DNA of 64,000 nt from Poronia punctata. Lineage: Eukaryota; Ascomycota; Sordariomycetes; Xylariales; Xylariaceae. The notes under the pieces were generated by a model that worked only from the letters and a program-made list of their open reading frames with translations, was not told the DNA's origin and ran no database searches. Positions 42,221 through 53,948 of this stretch are shown here, in pieces. The stretch lies in assembly GCA_022579005.1 (NCBI GenBank), contig MU401614.1:1-64000 (forward strand). The letters are read 5' to 3'. The translations under genes were made by a program, and so were the position numbers. The stretch's first letter is position 1. Every line of letters starts with the position of its first letter.

Positions 42221-45200
42221 GGTTAGGGTCGTCTCGGGCAGCGCCCGTCAAAAATACCACTCGTAGCCAGAGTTGCAATCCTGTCGCGGCGTCAATCGGA
42301 TTGCAGGAATTGCTGTGGACAAAAAGACTTTGGAGTTGGCGGCAGCGCGATACGGGTGGAATCAGGGTCAGCGAGAACAGTCGAACAATTCTGCTACTCG
42401 AGAACTGTCGAGACAAATCGTATTCGATGCCAGCGAAATATGTACGTGGGTTTACCTTGACACGGCAAAGTAAAGGCAAGGTATTGTCGGTGCTGGGGAT
42501 GATGGCAGCAAGACGACACTTGGCTGGATAGGAACTCGAAAAGGAAGCAGCGGAAAGTTTTGGTTGAATAGCTAGGACTCCCTGGGAACACGGTGCAGTA
42601 CAGTTCGGATTGACCGGGGTTCAGACACTGGCCGGGGACCCGATTATGGCGCCCCTTATGTACCTGTGGCTCTTGTCCTGCACAGAGTGGGGCATCATAG
42701 GTGGGCTTCGGTGTCAGCACGGCCGTACACTAAAATTACTTACACATCAAAGCCTACACGTAGGTACTTAAAGTAGAACCTAGGTACTTTACTTACTTAC
42801 AAGTCTAGTGAGATGGGATTGGTAATCCATTCAATCTTGAGACCCCTATTAAATGCACCTAGGTTAGGTCGCTGTGATTTTGGTACTTAACTTTTAACAG
42901 GGAAGCAAGTACAGGTTGGCATGGGCAATTAGACGCGACGCATGCTGCCAGCCTCCAGGCTACAAGAGCTTCCCATCCTTTGCATTGAATCTCGATTAGA
43001 AATTAGGTTTAAGTATGTGCACACATGGAGGCCATGCAGTATACTATCCTTTCCAACTTATGCTTATTATCTTAAAAGGCACCGTTCCCTGCCCAGGTTA
43101 CCCCATACATTCAGCGGAAGTGCCTGAGATCTGTACCGCACCTGGGCAGGGGACGAAACTTTACTTTATTAGCAGGTACCTACCTACAAGTATCTGTTAG
43201 TCAGGAGGGGCGCAAGCACGAGTGCGACAAAATTCTTGGTTAGCCAGGCAGACGGCACCCACTGAGAAGAGTGGAGGAATAGCGGACAGGCTAGGTAAGT
43301 ATCCAACAAGAGATTTGATACTAATATTGTATGCTGTTTAACAGGAAATACATTCCTTGTCAAAGACGATGCACAAAATATTTATTCCTCTTGCTATTGT
43401 AGGTAAGTGGCCTGTAGCTCATATCATCTTCTTATTTCTACAATCAGCTGGAAAGAAAATGGTAAGATAGATCAACAGTAAATGCAAAAATTTATTATCT
43501 CCGGCCCCTACTTCTACTTGTACGTTCTGAGCTTTGGAGAGGCTGGGCACAGGCATCTACAAGTACTCGTACTTGTGACATGCCCACTCCTGACCTAGTG
43601 CCAGTGCTCCGTACAAAATGCTGTCGACATCAGACTAGCCCATATTGCTAATGCTAAAGCAAAGGGGAAAAGGAGTGCATTTATTAGCAATTACCTACTA
43701 CTTCTAAGTTTTCCCTGCCACCAAAATTTACTAGTACAGACAACAATTACACGTAGGCAGAGTATCTAGATGCAGCATACCAAGGTCGAACACAGGAAAT
43801 ATTTCGTCAAAACAAGCACGCCTGCCGTGTTGTTCTGCGCAAAGCATTAGAGGGAAAAGGGATTGGATATATTTCATTGTTCCACACCTGCCCGCCTGTC
43901 TGCTTCTACCGATTCCCGCAGGGGAGGACAGATTCCTAATAACATGCCTCCTTCCGCATGGGTTATTGTTCGGTGGAGAAGCGCTACAGGCTGATACGAG
44001 GCACTGAGGATTTGTAGATCCAGAGTGGGTTGGTCCCTAGAATGACCAGATAGACGTCTGTCTATATAAATCTTAACCTAGGTAGTACAAATACCACGAG
44101 TTCTTTTGCCAATGACAGGTTGCCGGATATATAAGTCCCAGGCGCGGATGATCCCACTGATACATTCACAGTATTATAAAATCTATCAACCGTGTCCACC
44201 CACTCTTGATCCGTCTCGATTAGCTACGTACGCGCATACAGGTAACGTATAGACGCCTCTGGGGCAACTGCAGAAAGGAATATCCGGGCTACTTGCGAGG
44301 AAGATGATTTGTTAGTTGATCTAGAGTTTATGCTGTGTTTACGGTCTACTCATACCATTGCATGCAACTACCTGCTTGTACAATGCACACGTGCTGGGGC
44401 ACAGACTACTTACATAGCCTGCTCCTTTAATACAACGCTGTGTGTCGTTCCAACCGCTCTAAATAGAAAAAGGCGCATTTTGTTTCCATATATATATATA
44501 ATGTACATGTCTAATTGCTACGAATATGCGCATTGGTGATACCACAGATAAGTGTTAAGCGGGAAGTCAGTATAGTAAGCCACCTGGTTAGTTTAGCTGA
44601 AGTATTGGGCGCCGACACGACGGATTTGCCGCCACGCACATTTACATATAATTGTATATTGTAGAAGTTGAATATTCTTTTGCTCTATCGAAATCTGCCC
44701 AATGCTTCCAACAGTCCTACCTACCTACCTACCTAGTCAGAGCACGGTCTACGTGCGACAATGCTAATCTGACTGTGCTTTAAATGCATGACAACATTCT
44801 TATCAACACATGGTGGCCAATGTCGATATTTACAGGGACCTCCCCCTAATCAAAACAAAGAGGAGACGAGGAGGTAAGACTAGACCACGCTGCCATATTT
44901 AAGCACGATGATGTGGACTTATCGAAGACTTTATAGACTACCTCCTATCTATAACCTTAGGGATATTGACAAAAGAAATGGAGCCCACCCTTTGTGCGAC
45001 TCAGGCAGATGACAAATCTTGACAGCTCGAGTAGTGCCACCACTCAGTTTCTCTTTGCTAGAACGTGTCATTTTTTCCTCAGGAGACAGTCGTACCTACT
45101 TGGGTAGGATACCTGTGCCTATGTTACCGTTGGTGCCTGCCATGATTTCTCAAGCCATCAACTTTCCCTCTCTCTTGCATTCGAACTCTCAAAATCCCTT

Positions 45201-47316
45201 AAGGCAACATATCTTACCAACTATCGAAATTGCGCTGCCTGCTCAAAGATTTTATCGGCAAGGAGTGCATTCTCCCCGTATTGCCTTGCCGTCCTTTTCT
45301 TCTTTAAATACTTCCACGGGTGAGGCCGTTTAGAAACAAGCGAGCTGTCTCGGCTCAAGTGGTTCTACGAGTAGTGATGTTTAGACTACCTTACCGTTTA
45401 TTACACGTACTCGTACGGCTAGGACCGCAATATCTTAAAAGGCTCCATAAGCGGGGTATTGTAGGACGATGCTCTTGGTGCCGCCTCGTCGCATAAAACC
45501 AAACAGGCGAAGCTAGGACTCGCCAGCTCTAAGCTGACATGAGGGCCACTAGGTTAGGTGCCTACGCTACCGTATGACGCAAATGAATTGCGTAGCGTTC
45601 AATGAAACCCCAGGTCTGATGACTGGCACCTCCTGAAACTCCCAAAGTGGCCATGTGCTCGTAGCGTCTTGTTCATTCTCAAGACATGGGACAACAGAGA
45701 AGAACACGGCATAAATTAGAAGCGGGAGAGTATCAAGAAGAAGGCCTGAATAGACGACAGATAGTTGGATTATCGGAAGTACTCACACAATTTCGCGCTC
45801 CAAAGAATATGTATCTCGTCTCTCCGTTTCATGGATGTTCAAACAGGGGTCCGGAATGACACCTATTGTAGCAGCTGAGTGCCGAGTCAAGTTGACTGAG
45901 CCTCTGTCTGCTGAATCCTGGGGATACGTATGTGTATGCTATACCTATTAGCAACCATGTGTTTTCTCTATATAAAACACAAGACCCAGATCGTGTTAAA
46001 GGCGACTTCCTTCCGGTCAGATATGCAACATGGGATGTGAAAAATAACAGAGAAGGCGCATAATCTTACGGCTCGAACGGGTTGAGGAGAGAAGGGTGCT
46101 ACATGGAGTGGGCGTCTGTATACAGACCCTTCTTTCTATACTCGTACTCGTAGGTAGTGTGGCCGAGAAACCGGGTACTTATGAAGCCACTGGTGTCCCG
46201 CTCATTTGCCAGAGATTGGGGCATCTTCCGAACGCGATGACTTGAATAATTGACAGCCGCTCTGTTCAGATGAGGACCCAAACCGAAGCCACCGGGATGG
46301 AACAATATCAACCGTGCTGAAGGCATCTCCCCGCATTCCTTTACCCAGTTTCTCTACCCCCAACAGCGGAGTTGATGGCTTTTACCATACAAGAGCGTTG
46401 ACGACATGCCCCCATTGTTATTCCCGTCGTCCTCAGAGTTATCTAACGTAGACAAATATTACTATGTAGAAAGGAAAAATTCAACCATATTCTAAGTACT
46501 GGTAACAAATGTACGTATATTATCATTATTATTATATTTATAGATAGAGTGCCTGCAATTTGAGGCATTCCCCTACTTAGCACGCACAGGTATCTACCTA
46601 GGCACGTAGTTTAGTCTAGAGGAGCTACGAGTAAGGTTAGATAAACTAATGTACCTTCTACATATCTAACCAAAATTACCTCTAAGTAGTAGTAATGTTA
46701 CCCGAATAGGTAAAGCTTCCCTGGCTACAAACTGCTTTAGCAGCAGGAAATAGGGCTATTAGCTCCCGAAATGGTGGACTGTTTTGTCTCCACCCCAATT
46801 GAAAGTCATTTTTTCTAACCCACTTATGTTAGGTTAAATGTCTGCATAAGGAATCACTTTTGTGTTGTACCGATTTGTAGGTTAACCCAGAACCTTCCAA
46901 GATATTTGTGTAGTATGTACATGTAGGTATCAGCCACACATTACTTGTAGGCACAACTACCCAGCTGCGCCGTTACTCTGTCGACAACTCAGATCACCAA
47001 CTATCAAAGAGGCTTGAAGCGTCTTAATCATGCCACGGACATAATGATATACGAGTAGATATGTCTACAGGGATACGCATAGTGTGAGCCAACAATTATC
47101 GCCGCGCTTTCGAGTACCTCTACGGATGTATACGCGCGTTAGGGGTCAAACGTCGAAACTATTTGCTTTTGTCGGCTCACGTGACATCGAATACTGTGGT
47201 TAGCTCATCACCACCAGGCTCGTCATTCCCAGTACATTTTGATAAGCTGTTTCTTATCGTGTATATATAGATCTATAAAAAGAGGGCAAATTTGGAGGAC
47301 GGGCTTTTACCACAGG
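42221..47316. other. gene-poor intergenic region
   Basis: Five kilobases without a supportable gene. The left part should contain the P4-ATPase promoter. It includes a fold-back at 43084-43154, a CCTACCTACCTACCTACC run near 44718, and TACTCGTA/TACGAGTA copies at 43564, 45366, 45408, 46139, 46145, 46626 and 47050. The ORFs are short (about 116 codons at most) and featureless. Confidence 0.55.
43084..43154. repeat. fold-back inverted repeat
   Basis: GTTCCCTGCCCAGGT (43084-43098) is the reverse complement, with one T/C mismatch, of ACCTGGGCAGGGGAC (43140-43154). The loop is 41 nt. It lies in gene-free DNA. It could be a miniature inverted-repeat element remnant or a hairpin RNA. Confidence 0.7.
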
Positions 47317-49419
47317 ATGGCTTCAGGAAAGAATAGGGATATTCGGGGCTTCTTCAGGAAGGCTGACACGTCCAGTCCCCAAAGTCGTCACCAGCCGACG
47401 TCGCCACTAACGTCTTCACCGGCCCCGGGATTAGATCTTCCCTCGTCTCCAAGGACGCCATCGAAACCGGCGCCGCGGGTATTCAACCGGGAGGACGAGA
47501 TCAAAGGGTCGGATGACTCTGATGATGACTCCGATGATTCACTTGGATCGATAACAAGGGCTTTGGGATACAGGTCTAGCCCCGCCGCCCACAAGCGCGA
47601 TGTGAACGTCCTCTCCACGCCCCAAGCTAAGAGGATAGCCTCGGGTATACATCGGCCTCCCTTGACACTACAGCCTAAGCGACACAGATTTGATCTGAAG
47701 GCGCTCGTCGATCATTCTCGGGAGTTGAAAAGAACGGAAGAAAGCGTCAGGAAGGCAGATGCTCTGATTTCTCTAGGTGACAATAGTAGTGAAGGCTCGG
47801 ACCAATCCGACGCTGAGGATAACCCGACGCGACTTGGGGCAGCTTCCCTTCTGTTCAACCGGCCCGAAGGCGAAGAGGGGAACGGTCATAAACTCCACGG
47901 GGCTCTTAAGCGCTCAAAGGATGATGAAGTACCCTCTAGCAGATATTGTTACTTCTTCGCTGCTGAAGAAAGCCATCCCAGGCCCGGGGTGCATAGGTTT
48001 CCAGGGGAAAAGGCAATTGGCCCCTGGCAATGCCTTGCAGAAGCAGATACAAGGCGTGGGACATTTATAGCGGGCTTGCCTCACACCCTTATGAGCAAGG
48101 CCAACGCTCTTCCGGACGAGATTTTCCAGTGGATCCTGGATGAAGTCTGCGTAGAAGAAAGCGCCGAATTACGCAGTCAGTACATCAACTTAGCAGGGAT
48201 GTGCGAGGACAGCATCCATCGTCTTGTGGATGATATGTGCTTGTATAGACTGCCGGAGAGAATAGGCGGGCCAAAGTACGCCCGTGAGCACAGCCGGCTC
48301 AAAACCAGTACCGAAGCCCGACGAGGCTATCTGGAGCGGAATTGGTCCCCTTTGATCGTTTACCTCGACCTACTTGAACGTATTGCGCCTCACCTACGAA
48401 TATCGGCAGCTATCAGCGCAGTCCAGCTTCTACTTCGCATGAGCCTGGACCCTGTTGTTGCTTTTGTAGTATACGAGTACTGGACGCGTGCCATAACCAG
48501 ATTGGTCTCGACGCTTGCTAGACATAAATCACGTTGGGACACAGCTGTATGTACCCATCAAACATTTGGCCTGTGTTACTCTTTTGTATGTGATAGCTGA
48601 TGATCTGGGTAGTGCGAAGCTGTATGTTCGTACATCTACGAAAACGTAGAGGGCCTTGGTCTTAAGATGACGGCTATCTTGGCCTTACCGGGTTCAACTA
48701 CGCCCTTAGTTGACCTCCGGCGGCGACTAGCAGCCGAGGCTCTATTCACAGAGCCCGGTCTCGGCGGCAAGCCTGTCGGCCAGCAGCTCAGCCTAGAGAA
48801 GATAAATAACCGTCTCAAAGAGGAAGACTTCACAGCTCGACCTAAGGAGGACTTTGATTTCGAAAACCTCAGGGTGGTTACGACACTCCTGGATGTGGTC
48901 ATCGATCGTGCAGACTTTATACATCCCAGCTGTAAACCTACCTCGACGGAGGCACACAGCACGGGCCAAAATGACAATAAAGCCGAACCCATTTTAGCCA
49001 CGGACATAGGACTAAAGAAAGGGTCAAGCGCGGAAATAAAGGCAGAAGAAGAGGCGGAACGGATATTTAATACCCATATCGACACGCTGGCAAAGCAGAT
49101 TAAGGCCATCAACGACATGATCCGGGACAAGGATACCCGCAAGAATGTAAAGCTTGCCCTTCTTGGTCTGGAAAAACGTCTCAGACAAGCCGTGCGGACG
49201 CGACCCGAGGCAAGGAAAGACATTTTCTCCTCGCAGCTTACTAAAAACCAGGCCGCCGATAGGGAAATCCCCAGGCAGCGGGATTTTATGAAACAATGGG
49301 CCCTCAAAAAGAAAGAGAAGCAGAGGGAGAAGGAGAGAGAAGAAGAGAAGCAGATGGAGAAGGAAAGAGAACAAGAGAAGCCGAGGGAGAAAGCGAAGGA
49401 GATAGTGGTGATTGATTAG
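47317..49419 (+). CDS. conserved fungal protein, possible Nse6/Slf2-like (CANIN) subunit
   Basis: Two exons, 47317-48546 and 48613-49419 (66-nt intron, GTATGT to GGGTAG), encode 678 residues. The N-terminus, KNRDIRGFF (about residues 5-13), resembles a PCNA-binding box. About 170 disordered, Ser/Pro/Asp-rich and basic residues follow. The middle has LPDEIFQWILDEVCVEES, then a helical region with LQLLLRMS-like and DLRRRLAAEALF segments. The C-terminus is Lys/Glu-rich (KEKQREKEREEEKQ-type repeats). The LPDEIFxWILDE plus LRRRLA layout recalls from memory the fungal family related to FAM178/CANIN, which includes Slf2 and Nse6-type Smc5/6 loaders. That assignment is an inference and is not proven by any catalytic motif. 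I chose the ATG at 47317 because it puts the PIP-like motif at the N-terminus; an in-frame ATG lies 26 codons upstream. Confidence 0.8.
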
Positions 49420-49874
49420 CGGGTCGTGCTGAACATGCTGGTAACAGACAACACACCATGGGGGTAGTCTAGCCCATTGGGTTATTTGATTATTCTCTGA
49501 CCAAGGCTGAGGATTCAGGAAGCACGTAATAAGGAGACGGAGGAAACAGGAAAGGTGGAAGGATTTGTTTGTGGATGCTTGAATTAATTGTGCAACATGT
49601 CGCCTGCAAAGAGCCTATGACTTGCTTCTGATACAACTGTCTAATGAATATGAAATAGAAATAAGACAAGCTCTCGTATGGTTTGCCTTATGTATCTTCA
49701 GAAACTAGTAATGACACTCTCGTCGCCATCCCCCCCTTTCCATAATTTGTTGTTACCTCAAGCCCCTGGACATGTTAATACGCAACGGGAAGTTGGGTTA
49801 AAAAGCTGGCAGGGGGAATACGCAGGTTGGTCGCAGTCGCGGACTCCGATTCATCGATGGCATATATGAGTGCC
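49420..49874. other. convergent intergenic region
   Basis: About 450 bp between two convergent genes, presumably holding both 3' UTRs. I see no other feature. Confidence 0.6.
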
Positions 49875-50818
49875 TTAATCAAAGAACTTCCGATTGGGGT
49901 TTGGTCCGAACAATGCTTTTCGTACGGCTGGTAGAGCGCTGGATTGTAGAAGCCGTAGACGCTCTTCGAGTGTGTTGTTAATCTCGATCTTCCCGTTACC
50001 ACCTATGATAAAAACACCACCCGAGCTATGTAAGAAGTAACGTATTAGTGTGTGCCAACTAGACACGTGCATGCGAGCAAGTGACAACCGAAACCACTCC
50101 AGCAACCCGGGAAGTATGAACTCTGCTTAGGAATGGGGCTCGCGAAGACATGGGAAAGGACAAAAGCTCACCTCTCCTCGGGCAGGGGGTCCTCTTCATC
50201 CAGAACAAGCTTAGCAGTCTTGCCCGTCTTCTCCTCGTACTCCTTCTCAGCCTCCTCAGCCACCTCCTTCACGAGACCGGCGTCGCCCTTCCGGGCGCGA
50301 ACGGCGAGCTCTTCCTCAGCCAAGGCGTACATGCCTTCAAGCAACAAGTTCTTGATGATAGTCTTGTACTTTTTCTTATCCTTGCTGGCATCGGCGAGCT
50401 TCTTGGCGGCCTCGTCGAAGATGTCGTCTAGCAGCTCCTGGCGCGCGGCTAGTACCCGTAGGCGTGTCTTGTTGGCCACGGTCGACCGTGTGATCTGTTG
50501 GGCCATCGAGGCCTGCTTGAACTTCTTGGCGTACGAAACGTCGATGGCGTCTGTCTCCTGCTGCACTAGCTTCGCCTTCTCAATGCTAAACTCTCGTTCC
50601 GCGTTCAGTCTGATCTCGTTCGCCTTCTCCCGAGCCTCCTCCTGGATGAAGGCGGTCATCTTCCGCAGCTCCTGCCCGACCTACATTCCCGTAGCATGTG
50701 TTAGCATGTTCCTTGTCTAGAGTATTATATCGTTCGAGGCTACTAGGTCCGTGTTCGTTGCGTCTGGCCGGCGGGGACTGCTCACCTGGTCGTCGGACAG
50801 AGAGTGAACCTGCGACAT
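49875..50818 (-). CDS. VMA4: V-type H+-ATPase subunit E
   Basis: Subunit E is part of the peripheral stalk that joins the V1 catalytic sector to the V0 membrane sector of the vacuolar proton pump. Three exons, 50786-50818, 50172-50680 and 49875-50025 (introns 105 and 146 nt), give 230 residues, the expected size. The first exon encodes only 11 residues ([11 protein letters not shown]). The N-terminal half is a long charged helix ([27 protein letters not shown], about 20-60) that forms the stalk with subunit G. The C-terminal part has [22 protein letters not shown], the conserved globular-end motif. The first intron begins with GTGAGC directly after codon 11. It is convergent with the Nse6-like gene. 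Confidence 0.97.
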
Positions 50819-52172
50819 CTTGAACGTAGTAGGGGGGTGATGTCGGAGAAGAATAGGTACTGAAGAAGTTCGAGGGCGTCTCTTGGTTAGGTGGTGGTAA
50901 CAACAAGTAGAAACTACTGGCTATCCCAGAATTAGAGTGAATAGGGGCTCAAAGCACGCCGTCAATGATGGTGGTAGAGGTCAAGTCGACAATGACGGTA
51001 GTGAGGGTACCCTAGACCAACTGTCCCAGCTGCTAGGCACGTATAATGTGACCTGCACAGTAGCTCACAGAGCTGGCTCCAGCTCTGTGAGCTCCCCCCA
51101 TTATCGGGTGACGCAGGCTCGCAGCTGCGCAAGCCACATTATATGGCAGGGGCCATAGGGGCCAGGGCTAACTGTGGCACGTGTGGCTTGATCATTATAT
51201 CTCCCTGGCCGCCACTCCGCCCGCGCTACATTGTGGGTACAAAGGTACCTCTCGGTACGTATTCCTGTCGGGTCGGGGTTGGAAGCTGCACGTAGGTGGG
51301 TGTTCCCCAAGATACCCCTGCGGAATGACCTCGATTCGATCACTTGAGGCCTAGCCTATCTCCAGTGATTCTCTATCCATCACAATTGGACCCTGGAGTG
51401 ACACCACGGAGTCTTTGCACCGTCACTCTGTGTCGATCAGCTGTCGTTATACGTCAGGTACAAAACTTAAAAGAGGGAGAGCGACAACACGTCTCAACAC
51501 CCTCGTTTCCCCAGACCTCGTAACTACGTAACTCTAGCCGAGTTGTCTAGTGCTCCTCCGGCGCCGTCGTGGTTTGGAAAGTGAACTCTATCTGCCATCA
51601 CCGGTCTTGATGTTGACTGTAAGGCAGTTAGTTCATGACACTAAATCAGCCGGTACCTGACAACCACTCCGTTTCGCATGGAGATACAGTTAGGTACTTA
51701 CATACCACTCCACCTACCCTTGAGATACAGTTCTTAGGTTACGTGCTCGCCCTTATTAGCCCATTTGCTACCTTAGATACCTACTTTCTATACCTACTTG
51801 TTCTTGACCTACCGGTCACAGACTCAACTACCGACACTCACAAACGGCCGTGGCCTAACAAACGACTATATACGGTAGATACGACTGACTTTGTGTCACG
51901 GTACATGCGTATTCGTTATATGCGCTCCGTGTTGGTCCCATAAGCAAACCTTATTTAGTGCGCAATCAACATACGTAACCCGATCCCATACAACTTTCCC
52001 TCTCCAGCCGACACCATCTACGATTCTGCTCCTAAATTTTTGGGACTCGAAGCGCGGAACATACAATCTCGACTCTGTTTGAAAAACTACACCGATATCA
52101 AGCCATCCCATACCATCCCGTGCTCTTTTGTCTGTTGCAGATACAGATGACCCTTGTTTGGGTTTCCTCGTC
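50819..52172. other. divergent intergenic region, VMA4 and NIPA gene
   Basis: About 1.35 kb between two divergent genes, with no supportable ORF. It should contain the promoters of VMA4 and the NIPA-like gene. A strong nested fold-back lies at 51042-51143. Confidence 0.55.
51042..51143. repeat. nested fold-back with perfect 15-bp hairpin
   Basis: The core is AGCTCACAGAGCTGG (51062-51076), a CT spacer, and its exact reverse complement CCAGCTCTGTGAGCT (51079-51093). Outside it, TATAATGTGACCTGC (51042-51056) matches the reverse complement of 51129-51143 with two transition mismatches. The whole makes a two-level stem of about 100 bp. It sits between two divergent genes, about 220 bp upstream of the VMA4 start. 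It could be a small MITE, a cruciform-forming site, or a hairpin RNA. Confidence 0.8.
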
Positions 52173-53948
52173 ATGGGGATATTCAGCGGTGTGTCGCCTG
52201 CGGGCACACTCGCAGTGAGTCTACCTTCATTATTCCTTTGCTACCTTGCCTCCATCCACGTTCTCAACCGCCGTTCAATCGTCCTCCGTAATACTGGCGC
52301 TAATACCGCATTCGCTCTTTGACAGATTGGTATAATAGTCGGGTTAATGTCCACGAGCGTCCAATCCCTCGGCCTGACATTGCAGCGCAAATCGCATATA
52401 CTAGAGGATGAGAAAGGTCCTCACGAAATACAAAGACCCCCATACCGGAGAAGGAGGTGGCAGTTGGGCATGGGCATGTTCGTCGTATCCAATGTGCTTG
52501 GCAGCTCGATCCAGATTTCCACCCTGCCCTTACCGGTCTTATCCACGTTACAAGCGGCTGGTCTCGTCTTCAATTCGATATGTGCCACGTTAATACTGGG
52601 CGAGCCATTCACAAGGTGGTCATTCTGGGGCACGGCACTCGTCTCGGGAGGCGCTGCCATGATAGCCGTTTTCGGAGCTATCCCTTCGCCCGCCCACAGT
52701 TTACGAGAGCTTTTGGAGTTGCTGGGGCGGTGGCAATTTATCCTCTGGATGTCACTGCAAGCCGTTATTGTCCTTGCTATGGCCGTGTCGGTCGACTTAT
52801 TGAACCGGTTCAAGAACCTCTCGCAGAGCCCAAAGTTCCGTCTAGCAAGAGGCCTTACCTACGGCTGTATCAGCGGCATCCTGTCAGCTCACTCACTCCT
52901 TTTTGCCAAGTCGGCCGTCGAGCTGGTCCTGAGGACTATATCCGATGGCGACAACCAGTTTGTACACTGGGAATCGTGGATGCTAGTCCTGGGGCTGATT
53001 ATCCTGGCCCTCAGCCAGCTGTATTATCTCCACCGAGGCTTGAAGCTCGTCTCAACTTCAGTCTTATACCCCCTTGTTTTTTGCATTTACAACATAATCG
53101 CCATCTTAGACGGCCTAATCTACTTCCGTCAGACGGACTTAATATCACCCTTGCATGGTGGTCTTATCGCGGTTGGCACCGCTATATTGCTATCGGGCGT
53201 TTTGGCCCTGTCCTGGCGCCTGAACGACGAACAGCACCGCCCGGCTGTTGGCCAGTCCACACTCACACCGGGCTTGGGCTTCGTGGAAGATACGGAAGAC
53301 GAGGAGGAGTCTGCGGTAGACTCGGATTCCTTCAGCCCTGATGGAGAAGGTGTACCCGCGACCTACAATACCTTCGTTTCTAACGGCGAGGCCACACCTC
53401 TTCTACCAAGCCGGAAAACAAGCCATGGCTGGGATGATGAGATTTGGGATGAGCTACAAGACCAACAGTCGTCTAGACCAAGCCGCCCAAGGTCGAGCAC
53501 TATGCCAACGGGTCCACCATTACATGAAAGCACACCATTATTGGCTGGTCGGCCGCGAGTAATATCGGGAGGGACGGCTGCATCCTTGAGCGCTGCCGGT
53601 CCCCGCCTCGGCGAAGAGGGGCCGCGTAGGGTATTCCGCCGCCGCAGGAAATCGACAGGATTTCCGGGTTTCATAGCCCGCAAACACGATCGCCGGAAAA
53701 GCAGCTCGACGGTTGGTGTACAGGATGCAGTCGGCGGCATTTGGAAGCTTAAATGGTGGCGGCAGAGAGGGGAAGAAAGTAATAGTATTATTGCCCCGGC
53801 GAGTACGGCCGTACCCCAGAGCACCGGCGGACCGTCTAGATCGCCGAGACCACAAGAGGAGGAGAGAAGTCCCATGTCAAGTCCGAGGCCACTTAGCCAA
53901 GATAGATTAGAGCATGGTAGGGGGCCGAGAGGCGATGACGCCGTATGA
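52173..53948 (+). CDS. NIPA-type magnesium transporter (DUF803)
   Basis: NIPA family proteins are multi-spanning membrane proteins linked to Mg2+ transport. Two exons, 52173-52214 and 52326-53948, encode 554 residues. The first exon supplies just 14 residues (MGIFSGVSPAGTLA). After the 111-nt intron the frame continues IGIIVGLMSTSVQSLGLTLQRKSH, the conserved first helix and QRKSH motif of the family. Several further hydrophobic helices follow, up to about residue 310 (for example LPVLSTLQAAGLVFNSICATLILGE and VSTSVLYPLVFCIYNIIAILDGL). The remaining C-terminal half is an acidic-then-basic, Ser/Arg-rich cytosolic tail. An in-frame upstream ATG (52128) would add 15 residues; I prefer 52173 because MGxxSGxxPAGTLA is the family start. 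No gene symbol is assigned. Confidence 0.92.

Noticed and set aside
52457..53341. 294-codon ORF in another frame of the NIPA gene
   Set aside because: It is a frame-shifted shadow of the transporter, with no family resemblance.
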